Virus record (IMG/VR): IMGVR_UViG_3300034198_008248
Location: 60,258-124,257 of that record
From: a virus
Length of the DNA: 64,000 nucleotides
Direction: 5' to 3' (one strand)
Both the position numbers and the translations under genes were made by a program. Below, piece after piece: positions 41,487 to 50,057 of the stretch (within the stretch, counting starts at the first letter, position 1; the number at the start of each line of letters is the position of its first letter). Below the pieces are notes generated by a model. The model was not told the origin of the DNA. It worked only from the letters and a program-made list of their open reading frames with translations, and did not search any database.

Positions 41487-42022
41487 GACATCAGGCTCAT
41501 TTTATTGGCGACATCATAAAAATGCGTTCCCATATCTTTCAATCCAGTTTTTTCTAGATATTTTTTAATATGTTTAAAACTCTTCGGTTTGGTGTCTTTT
41601 TGAAAGAATATTTCTAATCTCGGAGTCAATCCAGCATCGTTTGTTTCGACTTTTTCAATAACTTCAGAAAAATCCATAACATCTTCTAAGATTTTGAATC
41701 CAAAGATTGATTTTAATTTTCTTAATAGGGAATTTCTGAATTTATCCTTAGTTAGAGAATTGCTATAAAAACATAATCTGTAATTAGATTCTTGACTTAT
41801 AATATGTTCGCAAACTATTTTTAGGAAAGCATGTGAGTATATTGTTTTATTATAGCTTTTAGAAAAATCGAATGTAACATCAATAAACATTGCTCTTAAT
41901 ATTTTAGCGAAAAATATATTAGTCTCTCTAAAAACTGTATCGATATCAGTAAAAATTATACGTTCGTCATGAAAAATGATTTTTGTATAATTTTCCTCAG
42001 TTTTGATCTCGTAATGGTTCAT
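41483..42022 (-). CDS. hypothetical protein
   Basis: 179 residues. Begins MNHYEIKTEENYTKIIFHDERIIFTDID, then helical, ending DMGTHFYDVANKMSLMS. Start overlaps the end of the 81-residue gene by 26 bp, so the two are probably co-translated. No family recognised. Confidence 0.65.
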   Translation of the reverse strand: MNHYEIKTEENYTKIIFHDERIIFTDIDTVFRETNIFFAKILRAMFIDVTFDFSKSYNKTIYSHAFLKIVCEHIISQESNYRLCFYSNSLTKDKFRNSLLRKLKSIFGFKILEDVMDFSEVIEKVETNDAGLTPRLEIFFQKDTKPKSFKHIKKYLEKTGLKDMGTHFYDVANKMSLMS

Positions 42023-42242
42023 ATAAATTTAGGTAAAAGGCTTGACCAATTGGATCATCCATGGGCTGTATTCCCACAATTTCCGAGCAAAGTCCAACAT
42101 TTGGTGTTTTATAAAATAATGTTTTGTATAGTGCTATTTTCCATTTCCATCGAAATTGTTGAGATGGTTGAGATCCACCAAATCTTTTCCTATAAATTTG
42201 TTTATGGAGTCGTTTCCTATATACCCTATTTGTATTTTTCAT
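41997..42242 (-). CDS. small basic protein ending in a capsid-like motif
   Basis: 81 residues. The first 45 are very basic (YRKRLHKQIYRKRF). Then GLCSEIVGIQPMDDPIGQAFYL mirrors ISNEICGVQPMGGPVGLAFAL of the capsid protein at 13815-15290. The rest of the capsid fold is absent, so it is either a fragment or a mimic. Preceded by a sigma70-like promoter. Confidence 0.6.
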   Translation of the reverse strand: MKNTNRVYRKRLHKQIYRKRFGGSQPSQQFRWKWKIALYKTLFYKTPNVGLCSEIVGIQPMDDPIGQAFYLNLYEPLRDQN

Positions 42243-42251
42243 TGTAAATTC

Positions 42252-42279
42252 AGAATATCAGGGTTTCTCTCAATGTCAA
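42252..42279 (-). promoter_or_regulatory. sigma70-like promoter
   Basis: TTGACA (42274-42279), 16-bp spacer and TATTCT (42252-42257). The ATG at 42242 starts 9 nt after the -10 box. A plus-strand TTGACA at about 42295 faces the other way toward the 42366 gene. Confidence 0.65.
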
Positions 42280-42353
42280 GTTTATAATTTTCATTTGACA
42301 TTTTTCAAATATATTGATTATTTGTTATCATCTGAAAATATTAACATGTTTGA

Positions 42354-42360
42354 TTAAATA
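42354..42360 (+). promoter_or_regulatory. late-type box TTAAATA
   Basis: Box ends 5 nt before the plus-strand ATG at 42366. Confidence 0.62.
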
Positions 42361-42365
42361 TATTT

Positions 42366-42761
42366 ATGACAGATTGGATCTTTAATGACGTTGAGCTTAA
42401 AACCTTGGAAGACTTTCCTATAAATTGTTTTGGTTTTGTTTATAAAATAACAAATATTACAAAAAATAAAACATATGTTGGGAAAAAATTTTTATACCAC
42501 ATTATCAAAAAAAAGATAGGGAGTAAAACAAAAAGAATCAAGAGAGAAAGCGATTGGAAAAAATATTGTGGTTCAAATGAAGAATTAAAGATTGATATAT
42601 CAACCGGGGATATTATAAAGAGGGAAATATTACATTTATGTAATTTTGAAAAACAATTGACATATTATGAATTAAAATATTTATTCATAAACGAGGTTTT
42701 GGAGAAAGATAATTATTATAATAATAATATAAACGGAAAATTTTATAGAAAAGATATATGA
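42366..42761 (+). CDS. GIY-YIG-like phage endonuclease family protein
   Basis: 131 residues. FGFVYKITNITKNKTYVGKKFLYH is the GIY-YIG strand-turn-strand (YKI...YVG), followed by KRESDWKKYCGSNEELKIDIS and KREILHLC ... YYELKYLFINEVL. This is a widespread small phage family related to Seg-type nucleases. It may be a homing nuclease or a fixed phage protein. Stop overlaps the next start by 4 bp. Confidence 0.78.
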   Translation: MTDWIFNDVELKTLEDFPINCFGFVYKITNITKNKTYVGKKFLYHIIKKKIGSKTKRIKRESDWKKYCGSNEELKIDISTGDIIKREILHLCNFEKQLTYYELKYLFINEVLEKDNYYNNNINGKFYRKDI

Positions 42762-44173
42762 ATTTAGAAGAAGCCAACATCAAATTGAAACCATTTGGGT
42801 GGGGAATACATTCAAATTATGAAAAGTTTTACAAATCATGCCTATTAATGTGTGATAATGGACACATTTATAAAAATGTCCCGTATTCCGTTGTTAATAG
42901 AAAAAGAAGTTGTAAATTCTGTAGTGGTGATTGTTTGAACACAGAAACGATGAATAAAAAATTGAATAGTTATGGATTTCAATTGGTTGGGAATTATAAT
43001 CCAACTTTAAAAAAACACAAACTTAAATGTTTACATTGTGAAACTGAAACATTTAAAAGAATATATGATATTTTTAAAATAGAATCCACAATAGGGTGTA
43101 AAATATGTAGAACCAATAAACATAAAGAGAAAATAAATTCTAAACAAGTCAATAAAAATATAAAAAAGCTTAAGAATCTAAACTTTTATAATTTTTCAAT
43201 TGATGAATCATTCATATCATCAAATTGTCAGAAAGGTCATAAAAACCTATTCCAGTCTGATAAATTTTTGAAAAATATTTTTTGTGAACAATGTGTATCC
43301 GATCATTGTTTGACCAATCATATTAATATCGTGAATAAAAATTGTGAAAAATGGAACGTTTCCTGTAGTTCTTGTGGATATAGTTGGGAAACTGCTCCAA
43401 CCAAATTGCTGAGTTCTAATGGATGCATACTATGCAATTTTACAGATAAAAGTTTGGGCAACAGATGGAGGCCAACAGACGAGCAATATAAATATTTCTT
43501 AAAACTTCGCGGGTTTTCTGTAGATTCCACTGAAATTATAAAAAACTCAACAAAAAAAATTAAAATGACCTGTCCAAATGGACATCATATATGTATCACC
43601 CCTTCTATAATTTTAAGAAATCCATCATATCAATGTGGAAAATGTATAGGTAAGGCGAAGTTGACATATGGAGATATATGCGAAAGATTGAAAGGAAAAG
43701 AAATAACATTATTGGATCATAATCCACCCGGAGTTAAACAAAAAGCAAAGTTTAGATGTGATGTTTGTGAAAACACATGGTTCACTAAAATTGATTGTGT
43801 TATAAACAGTAAATCTGGATGTCCATTCTGTTGTACAAAGGGATTCAATCAAAGCAAAGATGGATTTTTCTATATACACAAAATCACTCATTTTAGTGGA
43901 AAAGAAGGTCTAAAAATTGGAATAACAAATAATATACATAAGAGAAAATTGGCGCAATGTAGATTATCAAATTCAAAGTTTGATACGGTTTATAATGTTA
44001 AGGCTTCTGGGGTTGATATATTGAGATTAGAAAGATTTATAAAGAAAAAATATAAAAACAATTTTAAATTTTTTACTAAGGATGAATTAAGTGATGGTTA
44101 TACGGAATCTATTGATGTTTCTTTTTATGAAAATATAATAAATGATGTTAATGATGAATTATTTAATATATAA
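42758..44173 (+). CDS. multi-zinc-ribbon protein with C-terminal GIY-YIG/T5orf172-like nuclease
   Basis: 471 residues. At least six CxxC pairs (CKFCSG, CLHCET, CKICRT, CEQCVS, CSSCGY, CGKCIG, CDVCEN, CPFC) form repeated DUF4379-like zinc ribbons across residues 30-375. The C-terminal ~100 residues, FFYIHKITHFSGKEGLKIGITNNIHKRK ... LRLERFIKKKY, resemble the T5orf172/GIY-YIG fold. Likely a homing endonuclease that reads DNA through its ribbons. Very AT-rich and Asn/Lys-rich compared with flanking genes. Confidence 0.78.
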   Translation: MNLEEANIKLKPFGWGIHSNYEKFYKSCLLMCDNGHIYKNVPYSVVNRKRSCKFCSGDCLNTETMNKKLNSYGFQLVGNYNPTLKKHKLKCLHCETETFKRIYDIFKIESTIGCKICRTNKHKEKINSKQVNKNIKKLKNLNFYNFSIDESFISSNCQKGHKNLFQSDKFLKNIFCEQCVSDHCLTNHINIVNKNCEKWNVSCSSCGYSWETAPTKLLSSNGCILCNFTDKSLGNRWRPTDEQYKYFLKLRGFSVDSTEIIKNSTKKIKMTCPNGHHICITPSIILRNPSYQCGKCIGKAKLTYGDICERLKGKEITLLDHNPPGVKQKAKFRCDVCENTWFTKIDCVINSKSGCPFCCTKGFNQSKDGFFYIHKITHFSGKEGLKIGITNNIHKRKLAQCRLSNSKFDTVYNVKASGVDILRLERFIKKKYKNNFKFFTKDELSDGYTESIDVSFYENIINDVNDELFNI

Positions 44174-44505
44174 TTTCTTTGTACTATCGGGATGATTATT
44201 TCTAATTAAGTATATAATCCCCATATAATCACTAATATTCTCAGGTAATCCTATCCAATCTGACATGTAATTACTTAATAAGCTGTCAAATTGAAATTAT
44301 TTTAAACTTTTTCTATTTTCCCCATTGACTTTTACTTTTTCGTAAATTAGTTATGGGTGTAGTGGGCGGGCTCTGGTACAATTATTAATAAAAATAAATC
44401 ATAATCTATTAGTATTAATCTTAATCAATGTACAATAATAAAGATTTACAGTTTTGTCGCTCCGCGACTATTATTGTACTTATAGTGTGCCCAAAAATCT
44501 AAAAG
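44174..44505. other. 332-bp non-coding region
   Basis: No convincing gene. It holds a plus-strand TTGACT-N17-TAGTTA candidate promoter (44325-44353), a local GC-rich patch (44355-44376), three copies of a GTACAAT(A/T)ATT-type element, and the inverted repeat at 44430-44479. It lies between convergent genes. Possible small RNA, replication origin or insertion scar. Confidence 0.5.
44430..44479. repeat. 11-bp inverted repeat with inner hairpin
   Basis: GTACAATAATA (44430-44440) and TATTATTGTAC (44469-44479) are perfect inverted copies. Inside, GTCGC-TCC-GCGAC (44456-44468) forms a second hairpin directly against the right arm. A related GTACAATTATT lies at 44376. Confidence 0.85.
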
Positions 44506-44760
44506 TCAAGCTTTTCTTTTCGATTTTTTCTTCTTTTTCTTCACCAAACCATTTCTGGATAAAATATCACCTTCGAAAATCGATTTAGGAATGCGTGTAT
44601 CGCCCGCTGCATAATTGTCCCCATTAGGTTCACCAAGATCATCCACAGAGTCTTGTGGAGTGCCAAACATGCCACCCTCACCAGCACTCATGTCTTCAAG
44701 AATCTGATCATAAAGATCGGCAATCTTTTTCTCTTCTAAACTTGACAATCTTAGGCTCAT
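44506..44760 (-). CDS. hypothetical small late protein
   Basis: 84 residues. MSLRLSSLEEKKIADLYDQILEDM helix, then a Gly/Asp-rich part (YAAGDTRIPKSIFEGDI) and a basic KKKKKKSKRK tail. 'GDTRIPK' also occurs near the start of the capsid protein (GDSRLPKILIP), hinting at a head role. Late box 7 nt from ATG. Confidence 0.7.
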   Translation of the reverse strand: MSLRLSSLEEKKIADLYDQILEDMSAGEGGMFGTPQDSVDDLGEPNGDNYAAGDTRIPKSIFEGDILSRNGLVKKKKKKSKRKA

Positions 44761-44767
44761 ATGTTAT

Positions 44768-44774
44768 TATTTAA
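44768..44774 (-). promoter_or_regulatory. late promoter box TTAAATA
   Basis: Box ends 7 nt before the ATG at 44760, and overlaps the short upstream region of the divergent YopX-like gene. Confidence 0.62.
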
Positions 44775-44778
44775 TGAT

Positions 44779-45231
44779 ATGAATTCTAGAGAATTTAAAT
44801 TTAGATTGTGGAATGAAACATATCGAGAAATGTTTTACAATTCTTTATCGAAAAATAAAGATTATGACGAAAAATTGTATTTGACTCTTTATGGTAAAGT
44901 TAGAGGAGATTTTAAACATTGTGGTGATGTGGATTGTTCTGAAAATTATGTGATTCAACAATACACCGGATTAAAGGATAAAAACGAAAAAGAAATTTAT
45001 GAAGGTGATATTTTAAAGATTTATGGTGTGAAACAACCCACCCCAATTTTTAATACTGGAGAACTTTCTAAAGAATCTCCACACGATATATACGAGGTTA
45101 TTTGGTTTAGAGTATCCCCCGGATTTGGATTAAAACGAGACAACATGATTTCTTATATGGATTATTCTTACCGTGCTCTTAGTGAAGTCATTGGAAATAT
45201 TTATGAAAACCCAGAATTATTGAATTTATGA
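44779..45231 (+). CDS. YopX-like protein
   Basis: 150 residues from MNSREFKFRLWNE, the usual YopX beginning; the upstream ATG at 44761 overlaps the divergent late box. QQYTGLKDKNEKEIYEGDILKIYG and a final ALSEVIGNIYENPELL are the family hallmarks. YopX proteins are common phage proteins of unknown function. Overlaps the UvsY-like gene by 4 bp. Confidence 0.9.
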   Translation: MNSREFKFRLWNETYREMFYNSLSKNKDYDEKLYLTLYGKVRGDFKHCGDVDCSENYVIQQYTGLKDKNEKEIYEGDILKIYGVKQPTPIFNTGELSKESPHDIYEVIWFRVSPGFGLKRDNMISYMDYSYRALSEVIGNIYENPELLNL

Positions 45232-45635
45232 AAGATTACGAAAAAGAATACGAGCGTCTCAAAAAAGACACAGCAGAATGGTGTTCGATTAACTTGACGA
45301 ACATTGGAGATAAAACTAAACAAGCCATTGGAAGAAAGCAGTGGGTAGTTGCTAGGCTCTTTGATTACAAGAGAGATTTATTGAAACTTAAAAAGGAGAA
45401 AGAGAATCTTAAGAAGATAATTACAGAAAAGCTTATAGAAAAATCCCCAGTCAACTTAGATAAGTCAACCATGGCAGCGATTGATAATTCTCCCCAATTA
45501 GAGGAGATCAATGAACAGATCAAGGATTGTGAATTTTTAATCACATACCTCGAATACAGCGTAAAGATGTATGCTTACATTGCACAAGATATCAAAAACC
45601 TTTTGGATGCTCATCGATTAGAGACATCTGAATAG
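45228..45635 (+). CDS. uvsY: UvsY-like recombination mediator
   Basis: 135 residues, all helical. The pattern of a basic central helix (KQWVVARLFDYKRDLLKLKKEKENLKK), an acidic spacer and LITYLEYSVKMYAYIAQDIKNLLD at the end follows phage UvsY (which loads UvsX on ssDNA). Size matches T4 UvsY (137). It precedes uvsW as in T4. Its last 44 bp overlap the opposing GIY-YIG gene. Confidence 0.65.
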   Translation: MKDYEKEYERLKKDTAEWCSINLTNIGDKTKQAIGRKQWVVARLFDYKRDLLKLKKEKENLKKIITEKLIEKSPVNLDKSTMAAIDNSPQLEEINEQIKDCEFLITYLEYSVKMYAYIAQDIKNLLDAHRLETSE

Positions 45636-46482
45636 CGGTTTCGATGGTTATAAATCTATTTTTAATTATAGATTTCATTTTGCCATTCATTAAGGAGTTT
45701 GCGTGAGTCTTATCAAAATTAAAATGTTTAGCAAATTGAACACGAGAATCGAATTTCAATACTTTCTTTTCTTTTGTGTCATATACTTCAACAGACTTTG
45801 TGAATGTCCCCTTAGATGGTGCCATTGTATATCTGCCGTATTTCAACGTTTTAGCTTTTCCACTTACTAATAAGCAAACATCTGCAATGGCGATTTTTAT
45901 AAACTTCCCACATTCGGATAATGAATTGAATGATAAATATTTTTCTTCTTTATTATCGAAAATTGTGACTGGGTGCCGTAAACCGGGTTTTGGGTGATTT
46001 CTGCTGATGGGTCGATTATCTAGAATGTATTGGGTAGTAGGCTCAAGAACCCATGTTAATTTATAATGCAAATATTTACCAGAAGATATTTTTCCAATAT
46101 AACTATTAGAACACCCAATATATCTAGCAGCTAATAAGTTGGATTTAAAAGTTTTTATTTCTCCCGTTTTTAAATTTTTTAAAGTTATCATATTTCCATC
46201 ACCATCTTTAGTTGGACCTCCCTCACCACCACGACTCTCGTTGTAAAGTGTTATTTTATGTTCTTTGATGAGTTTTATCTCCTCATTTAATACGGATTTT
46301 TCGTCAGAGTTTCGATAAACTATATCAGAAGACCAATTATCGTTTATGAATTGTCTAACCCGAGGATTACTGGATCTTTTAAAATGTCTTTGTATTCTAT
46401 TATAAGAATCATTAGCCTTTCCTATATATCTAATCGTTTTATTCTCATCATACAACATATAAACATAAAATGTTTTAATCAT
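45592..46482 (-). CDS. GIY-YIG homing endonuclease
   Basis: 296 residues from MIKTFYVYMLYDENKTIRYIGKANDSYNRIQRHF; start 46482 set by a late box 5 nt upstream. After the GIY-YIG core come NUMOD-like modules (KNLKTGEIKTFKSNLLAARYIGCSNSYIGKISSGK and two similar repeats). It sits on the strand opposite the replication genes and overlaps the uvsY 3' end, consistent with insertion beside uvsY. Confidence 0.88.
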   Translation of the reverse strand: MIKTFYVYMLYDENKTIRYIGKANDSYNRIQRHFKRSSNPRVRQFINDNWSSDIVYRNSDEKSVLNEEIKLIKEHKITLYNESRGGEGGPTKDGDGNMITLKNLKTGEIKTFKSNLLAARYIGCSNSYIGKISSGKYLHYKLTWVLEPTTQYILDNRPISRNHPKPGLRHPVTIFDNKEEKYLSFNSLSECGKFIKIAIADVCLLVSGKAKTLKYGRYTMAPSKGTFTKSVEVYDTKEKKVLKFDSRVQFAKHFNFDKTHANSLMNGKMKSIIKNRFITIETAIQMSLIDEHPKGF

Positions 46483-46487
46483 GTGTG

Positions 46488-46494
46488 TATTTAA
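46488..46494 (-). promoter_or_regulatory. late promoter box TTAAATA
   Basis: Box ends 5 nt before the ATG at 46482 of the GIY-YIG gene, inside the longest open frame. Confidence 0.65.
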
Positions 46495-46544
46495 CATAGT
46501 AGTAGAATTTTTATAAATTACAGATAGAGGATTTAAAAATTTCA

Positions 46545-46572
46545 TTGACAATTAATGATCGTGTGATACAGT
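46545..46572 (+). promoter_or_regulatory. sigma70-like promoter for replication block
   Basis: TTGACA (46545-46550), 16-bp spacer and TACAGT (46567-46572), 26 nt before the ATG at 46599. It would drive the run of genes through uvsW, 55, 47 and 46. Confidence 0.72.
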
Positions 46573-46598
46573 TATATTCAAACAGAAGAATATTGATT

Positions 46599-47051
46599 AT
46601 GCCTACAAAGGAAAGAATTAAAAAATCGATACCCGAGTCATTCGATGCTAGGGATTGGGCTGAAGAATTTGTATCAATGGTTAAAAATAAACCAGAAATA
46701 GCTACAGATGAAGAAACTATGATAGGGTGGTTTTCGAACTCTATTATGAGAGGATGGGATGAACATGGTTCAAGAACAGCCAAAGAAGAAAAATGGATTT
46801 ATATTTTAACCAATTGGCAAACAGGACAAACAGTGGCAGTCTATTCCAAGGAACCGACCATGGATCAATGTCATCGAGATTATTCGCACCATCTTGGTAA
46901 AGATTTAATTTGGGCGTTTCCACATTGGTTGCCAGAATCAGGTCAAGGTGCTGATTGGAATTGTTCATTAATTAAATGGAAACTCGATTCGGTTAATAGA
47001 TTTAGGGATGTTGTTGATTTTAAAAGTTTAAAATACGAAAAGATAGATTGA
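46599..47051 (+). CDS. hypothetical protein
   Basis: 150 residues from MPTKERIKKSIPESFDARDWAEEF; the longer frame overlaps the promoter. Contains GWFSNSIMRGWDEHGSR and a C-terminal WAFPHWLPESGQGADWNCSLI. Trp-rich; no family recognised. First gene of the replication transcript. Confidence 0.72.
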   Translation: MPTKERIKKSIPESFDARDWAEEFVSMVKNKPEIATDEETMIGWFSNSIMRGWDEHGSRTAKEEKWIYILTNWQTGQTVAVYSKEPTMDQCHRDYSHHLGKDLIWAFPHWLPESGQGADWNCSLIKWKLDSVNRFRDVVDFKSLKYEKID

Positions 47052-47053
47052 TT

Positions 47054-47443
47054 ATGGAATTTAAAACTAAAGAAGAATTTGAAAAGTATACAGGATCAAA
47101 TCTTAGATGTATTGATGCTGTTTATTCCAAACCAGATAAACATTACATTTACCCAACTTGTGAAATCTTTGATAAGGAATTAGTTCCAGAGTCATCTCAT
47201 ACAAAATTTATCCATGATACATTGAATAATTTCGTTCTAGATGCTGTGGTAGCACAATCTATGGGTGAATCAGTAGAAGATTTAACATCTAACCAGAAAT
47301 TGGGTATTTTTATCGGAGCAGGTATTCCATTAAAGTATGAACATGGAAAATTTTCAACTTTATACGATGTTGAAATTTCTATGGTAGATGGAAAATATAA
47401 GGTATCATATACCATACCAAAATTTAATAATACATATTGTTAA
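47054..47443 (+). CDS. hypothetical protein
   Basis: 129 residues, MEFKTKEEFEKYTGSNLRCID start, just after the previous stop. A mixed alpha/beta protein with a C-terminal strand pair (YDVEISMVDGKYKVSYTIP). No family recognised. Confidence 0.7.
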   Translation: MEFKTKEEFEKYTGSNLRCIDAVYSKPDKHYIYPTCEIFDKELVPESSHTKFIHDTLNNFVLDAVVAQSMGESVEDLTSNQKLGIFIGAGIPLKYEHGKFSTLYDVEISMVDGKYKVSYTIPKFNNTYC

Positions 47444-47444
47444 T

Positions 47445-47792
47445 ATGATACCTACAGATAATTTTTTTAAAGGTATGGAGGTTGTCATGGTTTATGGAGA
47501 TTGCGATATACCATACGAAGGTGCATTGGTAGTGGATGTTATATATCCTAATAGTGTATATGTATCTGACATGGATGGAAACAATATCGGAAATAGGGGT
47601 TGTGCCGAATTACAACCTAAATGTGGAAGGAAGGGTTGTAATAATGCAGCATATTACTGGTCCGATGCATCTAACGGAAATAAAAGATTCAGATGTCTGA
47701 AATGTTCAGATTCTTTTTTATATCCTGATCTTTGGAAACCCATAAAATGGGAGCGTGATGAGATGGATACAATCAGATTCTATTTGAAATGA
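47445..47792 (+). CDS. small KOW/SH3-like protein with zinc-binding cysteines
   Basis: 115 residues from MIPTDNFFKGMEVVMVYGDC. The first 60 form a small barrel-like segment (GALVVDVIYPNSVYVSDMDG); CGRKGCNNAAYY ... RFRCLKCSDS supplies four cysteines for one zinc. Overlaps uvsW by 4 bp. Function unknown. Confidence 0.7.
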   Translation: MIPTDNFFKGMEVVMVYGDCDIPYEGALVVDVIYPNSVYVSDMDGNNIGNRGCAELQPKCGRKGCNNAAYYWSDASNGNKRFRCLKCSDSFLYPDLWKPIKWERDEMDTIRFYLK

Positions 47793-49204
47793 TTACTGTA
47801 GATTACAACAAATCATATAGAAAGGGTAAGATCAAATGCGATCTTAATACCTTTAATATGATTCGTGAACATTTCTCACAGAAGGTTGAAGATATAGACT
47901 TTGTTAGAAAAAAGGCTAACAATTATAAAATACCAGACACAACATACGCGATTCAGGAATCTGGTATGTTTGATTTTGGATTGTATGATGAGCTTCTATC
48001 TTTTCTGAAACAAAATGATATCGAGTATGAGTTAACTAATGAATTTCGTTCTAGATTGGAATGCGATTTCGAAATTCCAGAAATATATGATGGTCTAAAT
48101 TACAAGCATAGATATTATGGATTAGAGACTTTAGACTCTGCCTTGAAACAAGGCTATGGAACCGTTTTGTGGGCTACAGGAGCAGGTAAGTCTCTATGTC
48201 AGGCGTCTCTTATCGAAAACGTGTGGAGATGCTCAGGAAAGAGCTTTAAATGCCTTTTAATTGTTCCCGGATTAAACTTAGTATCACAGTTATTGGAAAA
48301 CTTTGAAGAGTATGGTGTAAATTTTACATATTCTGGTTGGACTGGTGGAGTAAAGGGAATGAAGCTTCAAAATACGGATGTTGTTATTTGTAATACAGAG
48401 AATTTCTGTAAAAAGTTTTCTGAAAATTTGAAGTGGATAAAAAAGGTAGATCTATTATTAGTTGATGAATGTCACAAGATAAATGCTTCTTCAACGGTAT
48501 CCAAATTAATACAAAAAATAAACACTCCACATAAATTCGGTTTTACTGGAACTCTACCAAAGGATAAAATCGACTACTGGAAGGTTATTGGAACATTCGG
48601 ACCTATAATTTACGAAAAAAATAGTAAAGAATTGAGAGAAGAAGGTTTTCTTTCAAATGTGGAGATACGAATAGTTAAGATAAATCATCTCGATTCTCGT
48701 AATATGAATTATCGTCAAGAGTTGAGATACATTTACACATCTCCTAGGAGACACACTTTAGTTAGAAATCTTGTCAGAAAATTGAATGGTAATGTTTTGA
48801 TTATCGTGAATCATACCGAACATGGATTGGATACTCTTGATATGATGTCTTCAATATCTGATAAGAAATGTTTTTTTATCAATGGGGAAGTTCCTGTCGA
48901 AGAAAGAATGAAGATAATAAATGAGATGGAGGAGAATAGTAATATTGTTACAGTAGCTAACTCGACTTGCTTCTCCACAGGTATTAATATCAAAAATCTT
49001 CCATATATTATATTTTTATCTGGTGGTAGAAGTTTCATCAGAATCGTTCAGTCAATTGGTCGAGGACTTAGGTTACACCCATCAAAAAATAAGTTGACTT
49101 TATTTGATATCTGTGATAATCTTAAGTATTCGATGGAACATGTCGAGGAAAGAAAGATTTTTTATGATGGAGAAAGTATTGAATGGAAGGAGACAGAACT
49201 ATGA
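47789..49204 (+). CDS. uvsW: UvsW-like SF2 helicase
   Basis: 471 residues. A ~110-residue N-terminal domain precedes the helicase core: Q motif YGLETLDSALKQG, Walker A WATGAGKS (about residue 130), LLIVPGLNLVSQL, LLLVDECHKI (DECH, about 225), FGFTGTLP, and QSIGRGLRLH. UvsW unwinds branched DNA and R-loops, switching T4 from origin to recombination-driven replication. Between uvsY and gene 55, as in T4-like genomes. Confidence 0.92.
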   Translation: MITVDYNKSYRKGKIKCDLNTFNMIREHFSQKVEDIDFVRKKANNYKIPDTTYAIQESGMFDFGLYDELLSFLKQNDIEYELTNEFRSRLECDFEIPEIYDGLNYKHRYYGLETLDSALKQGYGTVLWATGAGKSLCQASLIENVWRCSGKSFKCLLIVPGLNLVSQLLENFEEYGVNFTYSGWTGGVKGMKLQNTDVVICNTENFCKKFSENLKWIKKVDLLLVDECHKINASSTVSKLIQKINTPHKFGFTGTLPKDKIDYWKVIGTFGPIIYEKNSKELREEGFLSNVEIRIVKINHLDSRNMNYRQELRYIYTSPRRHTLVRNLVRKLNGNVLIIVNHTEHGLDTLDMMSSISDKKCFFINGEVPVEERMKIINEMEENSNIVTVANSTCFSTGINIKNLPYIIFLSGGRSFIRIVQSIGRGLRLHPSKNKLTLFDICDNLKYSMEHVEERKIFYDGESIEWKETEL

Positions 49205-49644
49205 AGGACGAAAATAAAGAAAATTATTATGTCTCACCGAAAGTTTTCAAGGATCAGATTCAAAAATATTACGAGAGTGATATTATGACAGATGAGCTTG
49301 CAATTAACCTCGTTAAAATAGCTGAAGGGCTTAGTTACAAATATAACTTCATCAATTACACATGGAAGGATGAGATGGTTGGTGATGCATTGGTGAAAAT
49401 GTATGCTGCTTTACAATCTAAAAAATTCCGAATTGATTCAGAGTTTTCTCCATTCGGATACTTCAACCAAATAGCTTGGCACGCTTTTTGTAATAGAATT
49501 AAAAAGGAAAAAAGGCAACACGATGGTTTGGAAGAATACAAACAAAGAGTATATGAAGATGCGATGCATGATCCATCTTTTCAAGGCCATATTTATGTTA
49601 AACCACATCTAGAATCAGATGAGAACGATGGAGATTACGAATAA
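49201..49644 (+). CDS. gp55: late transcription sigma factor, gp55-like
   Basis: 147 residues from the ATG at 49201, overlapping the uvsW stop. DELAINLVKIAEGLSYKYNFINYTWKDEMVGDALVKMYAAL then FSPFGYFNQIAWHAFCNRIKKEKRQ follows T4 gp55 ([47 protein letters not shown]), which is a minimal region-2 sigma binding the late box. It is shorter than T4 gp55 (185). It is the obvious reader of the CTAAATA boxes in this window. Confidence 0.9.
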   Translation: MKDENKENYYVSPKVFKDQIQKYYESDIMTDELAINLVKIAEGLSYKYNFINYTWKDEMVGDALVKMYAALQSKKFRIDSEFSPFGYFNQIAWHAFCNRIKKEKRQHDGLEEYKQRVYEDAMHDPSFQGHIYVKPHLESDENDGDYE

Positions 49645-49646
49645 TT

Positions 49647-50057
49647 ATGTTTAATACTTATAAAATAGATAACTCATATAGAGGACCATCTAAGATAGAT
49701 GTAACTGAGAAAAGAGCACCAACCGATGAATCTGTTCGACTTTTGAATGAGATGCAACAGAAGGCTTTTGATAATGTTTTATCATGTGTTCAATTAGACA
49801 ATAACGAGTTGAAGGATATTACTTGGTGGATATATTATGATCCATATACTTTCTCAGAAAAGGCTAGAGTTAGATTTATGTTGAATGGTCGTCTTTTCGA
49901 TAAAGACATTATTCTACCGTGCCAATACACCAAATCAGAAGAAATACCAAAATTGATAATGAATAAAGTTTTGGAATACATTGCTATAGAGGTTACTGTA
50001 AAATTGTTCGAGAATAATACAAATATAAGACAGTTTAAGGAAATTTATAAAAGATAA
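49647..50057 (+). CDS. hypothetical protein between 55 and 47
   Basis: 136 residues. MFNTYKIDNSYRGPSKIDVTEKRAPTDES start, a helical centre and KARVRFMLNGRLFDKDIILP strand pair. The stop overlaps the gp47 start. Position suggests an accessory role in recombination or late transcription. Confidence 0.72.
   Translation: MFNTYKIDNSYRGPSKIDVTEKRAPTDESVRLLNEMQQKAFDNVLSCVQLDNNELKDITWWIYYDPYTFSEKARVRFMLNGRLFDKDIILPCQYTKSEEIPKLIMNKVLEYIAIEVTVKLFENNTNIRQFKEIYKR

Noticed and set aside
44479-44509. Minus-strand TTGACT ... TATAAG as a promoter
   Set aside because: Spacer is 19 bp and the only downstream gene is in the opposite orientation; evidence too weak.
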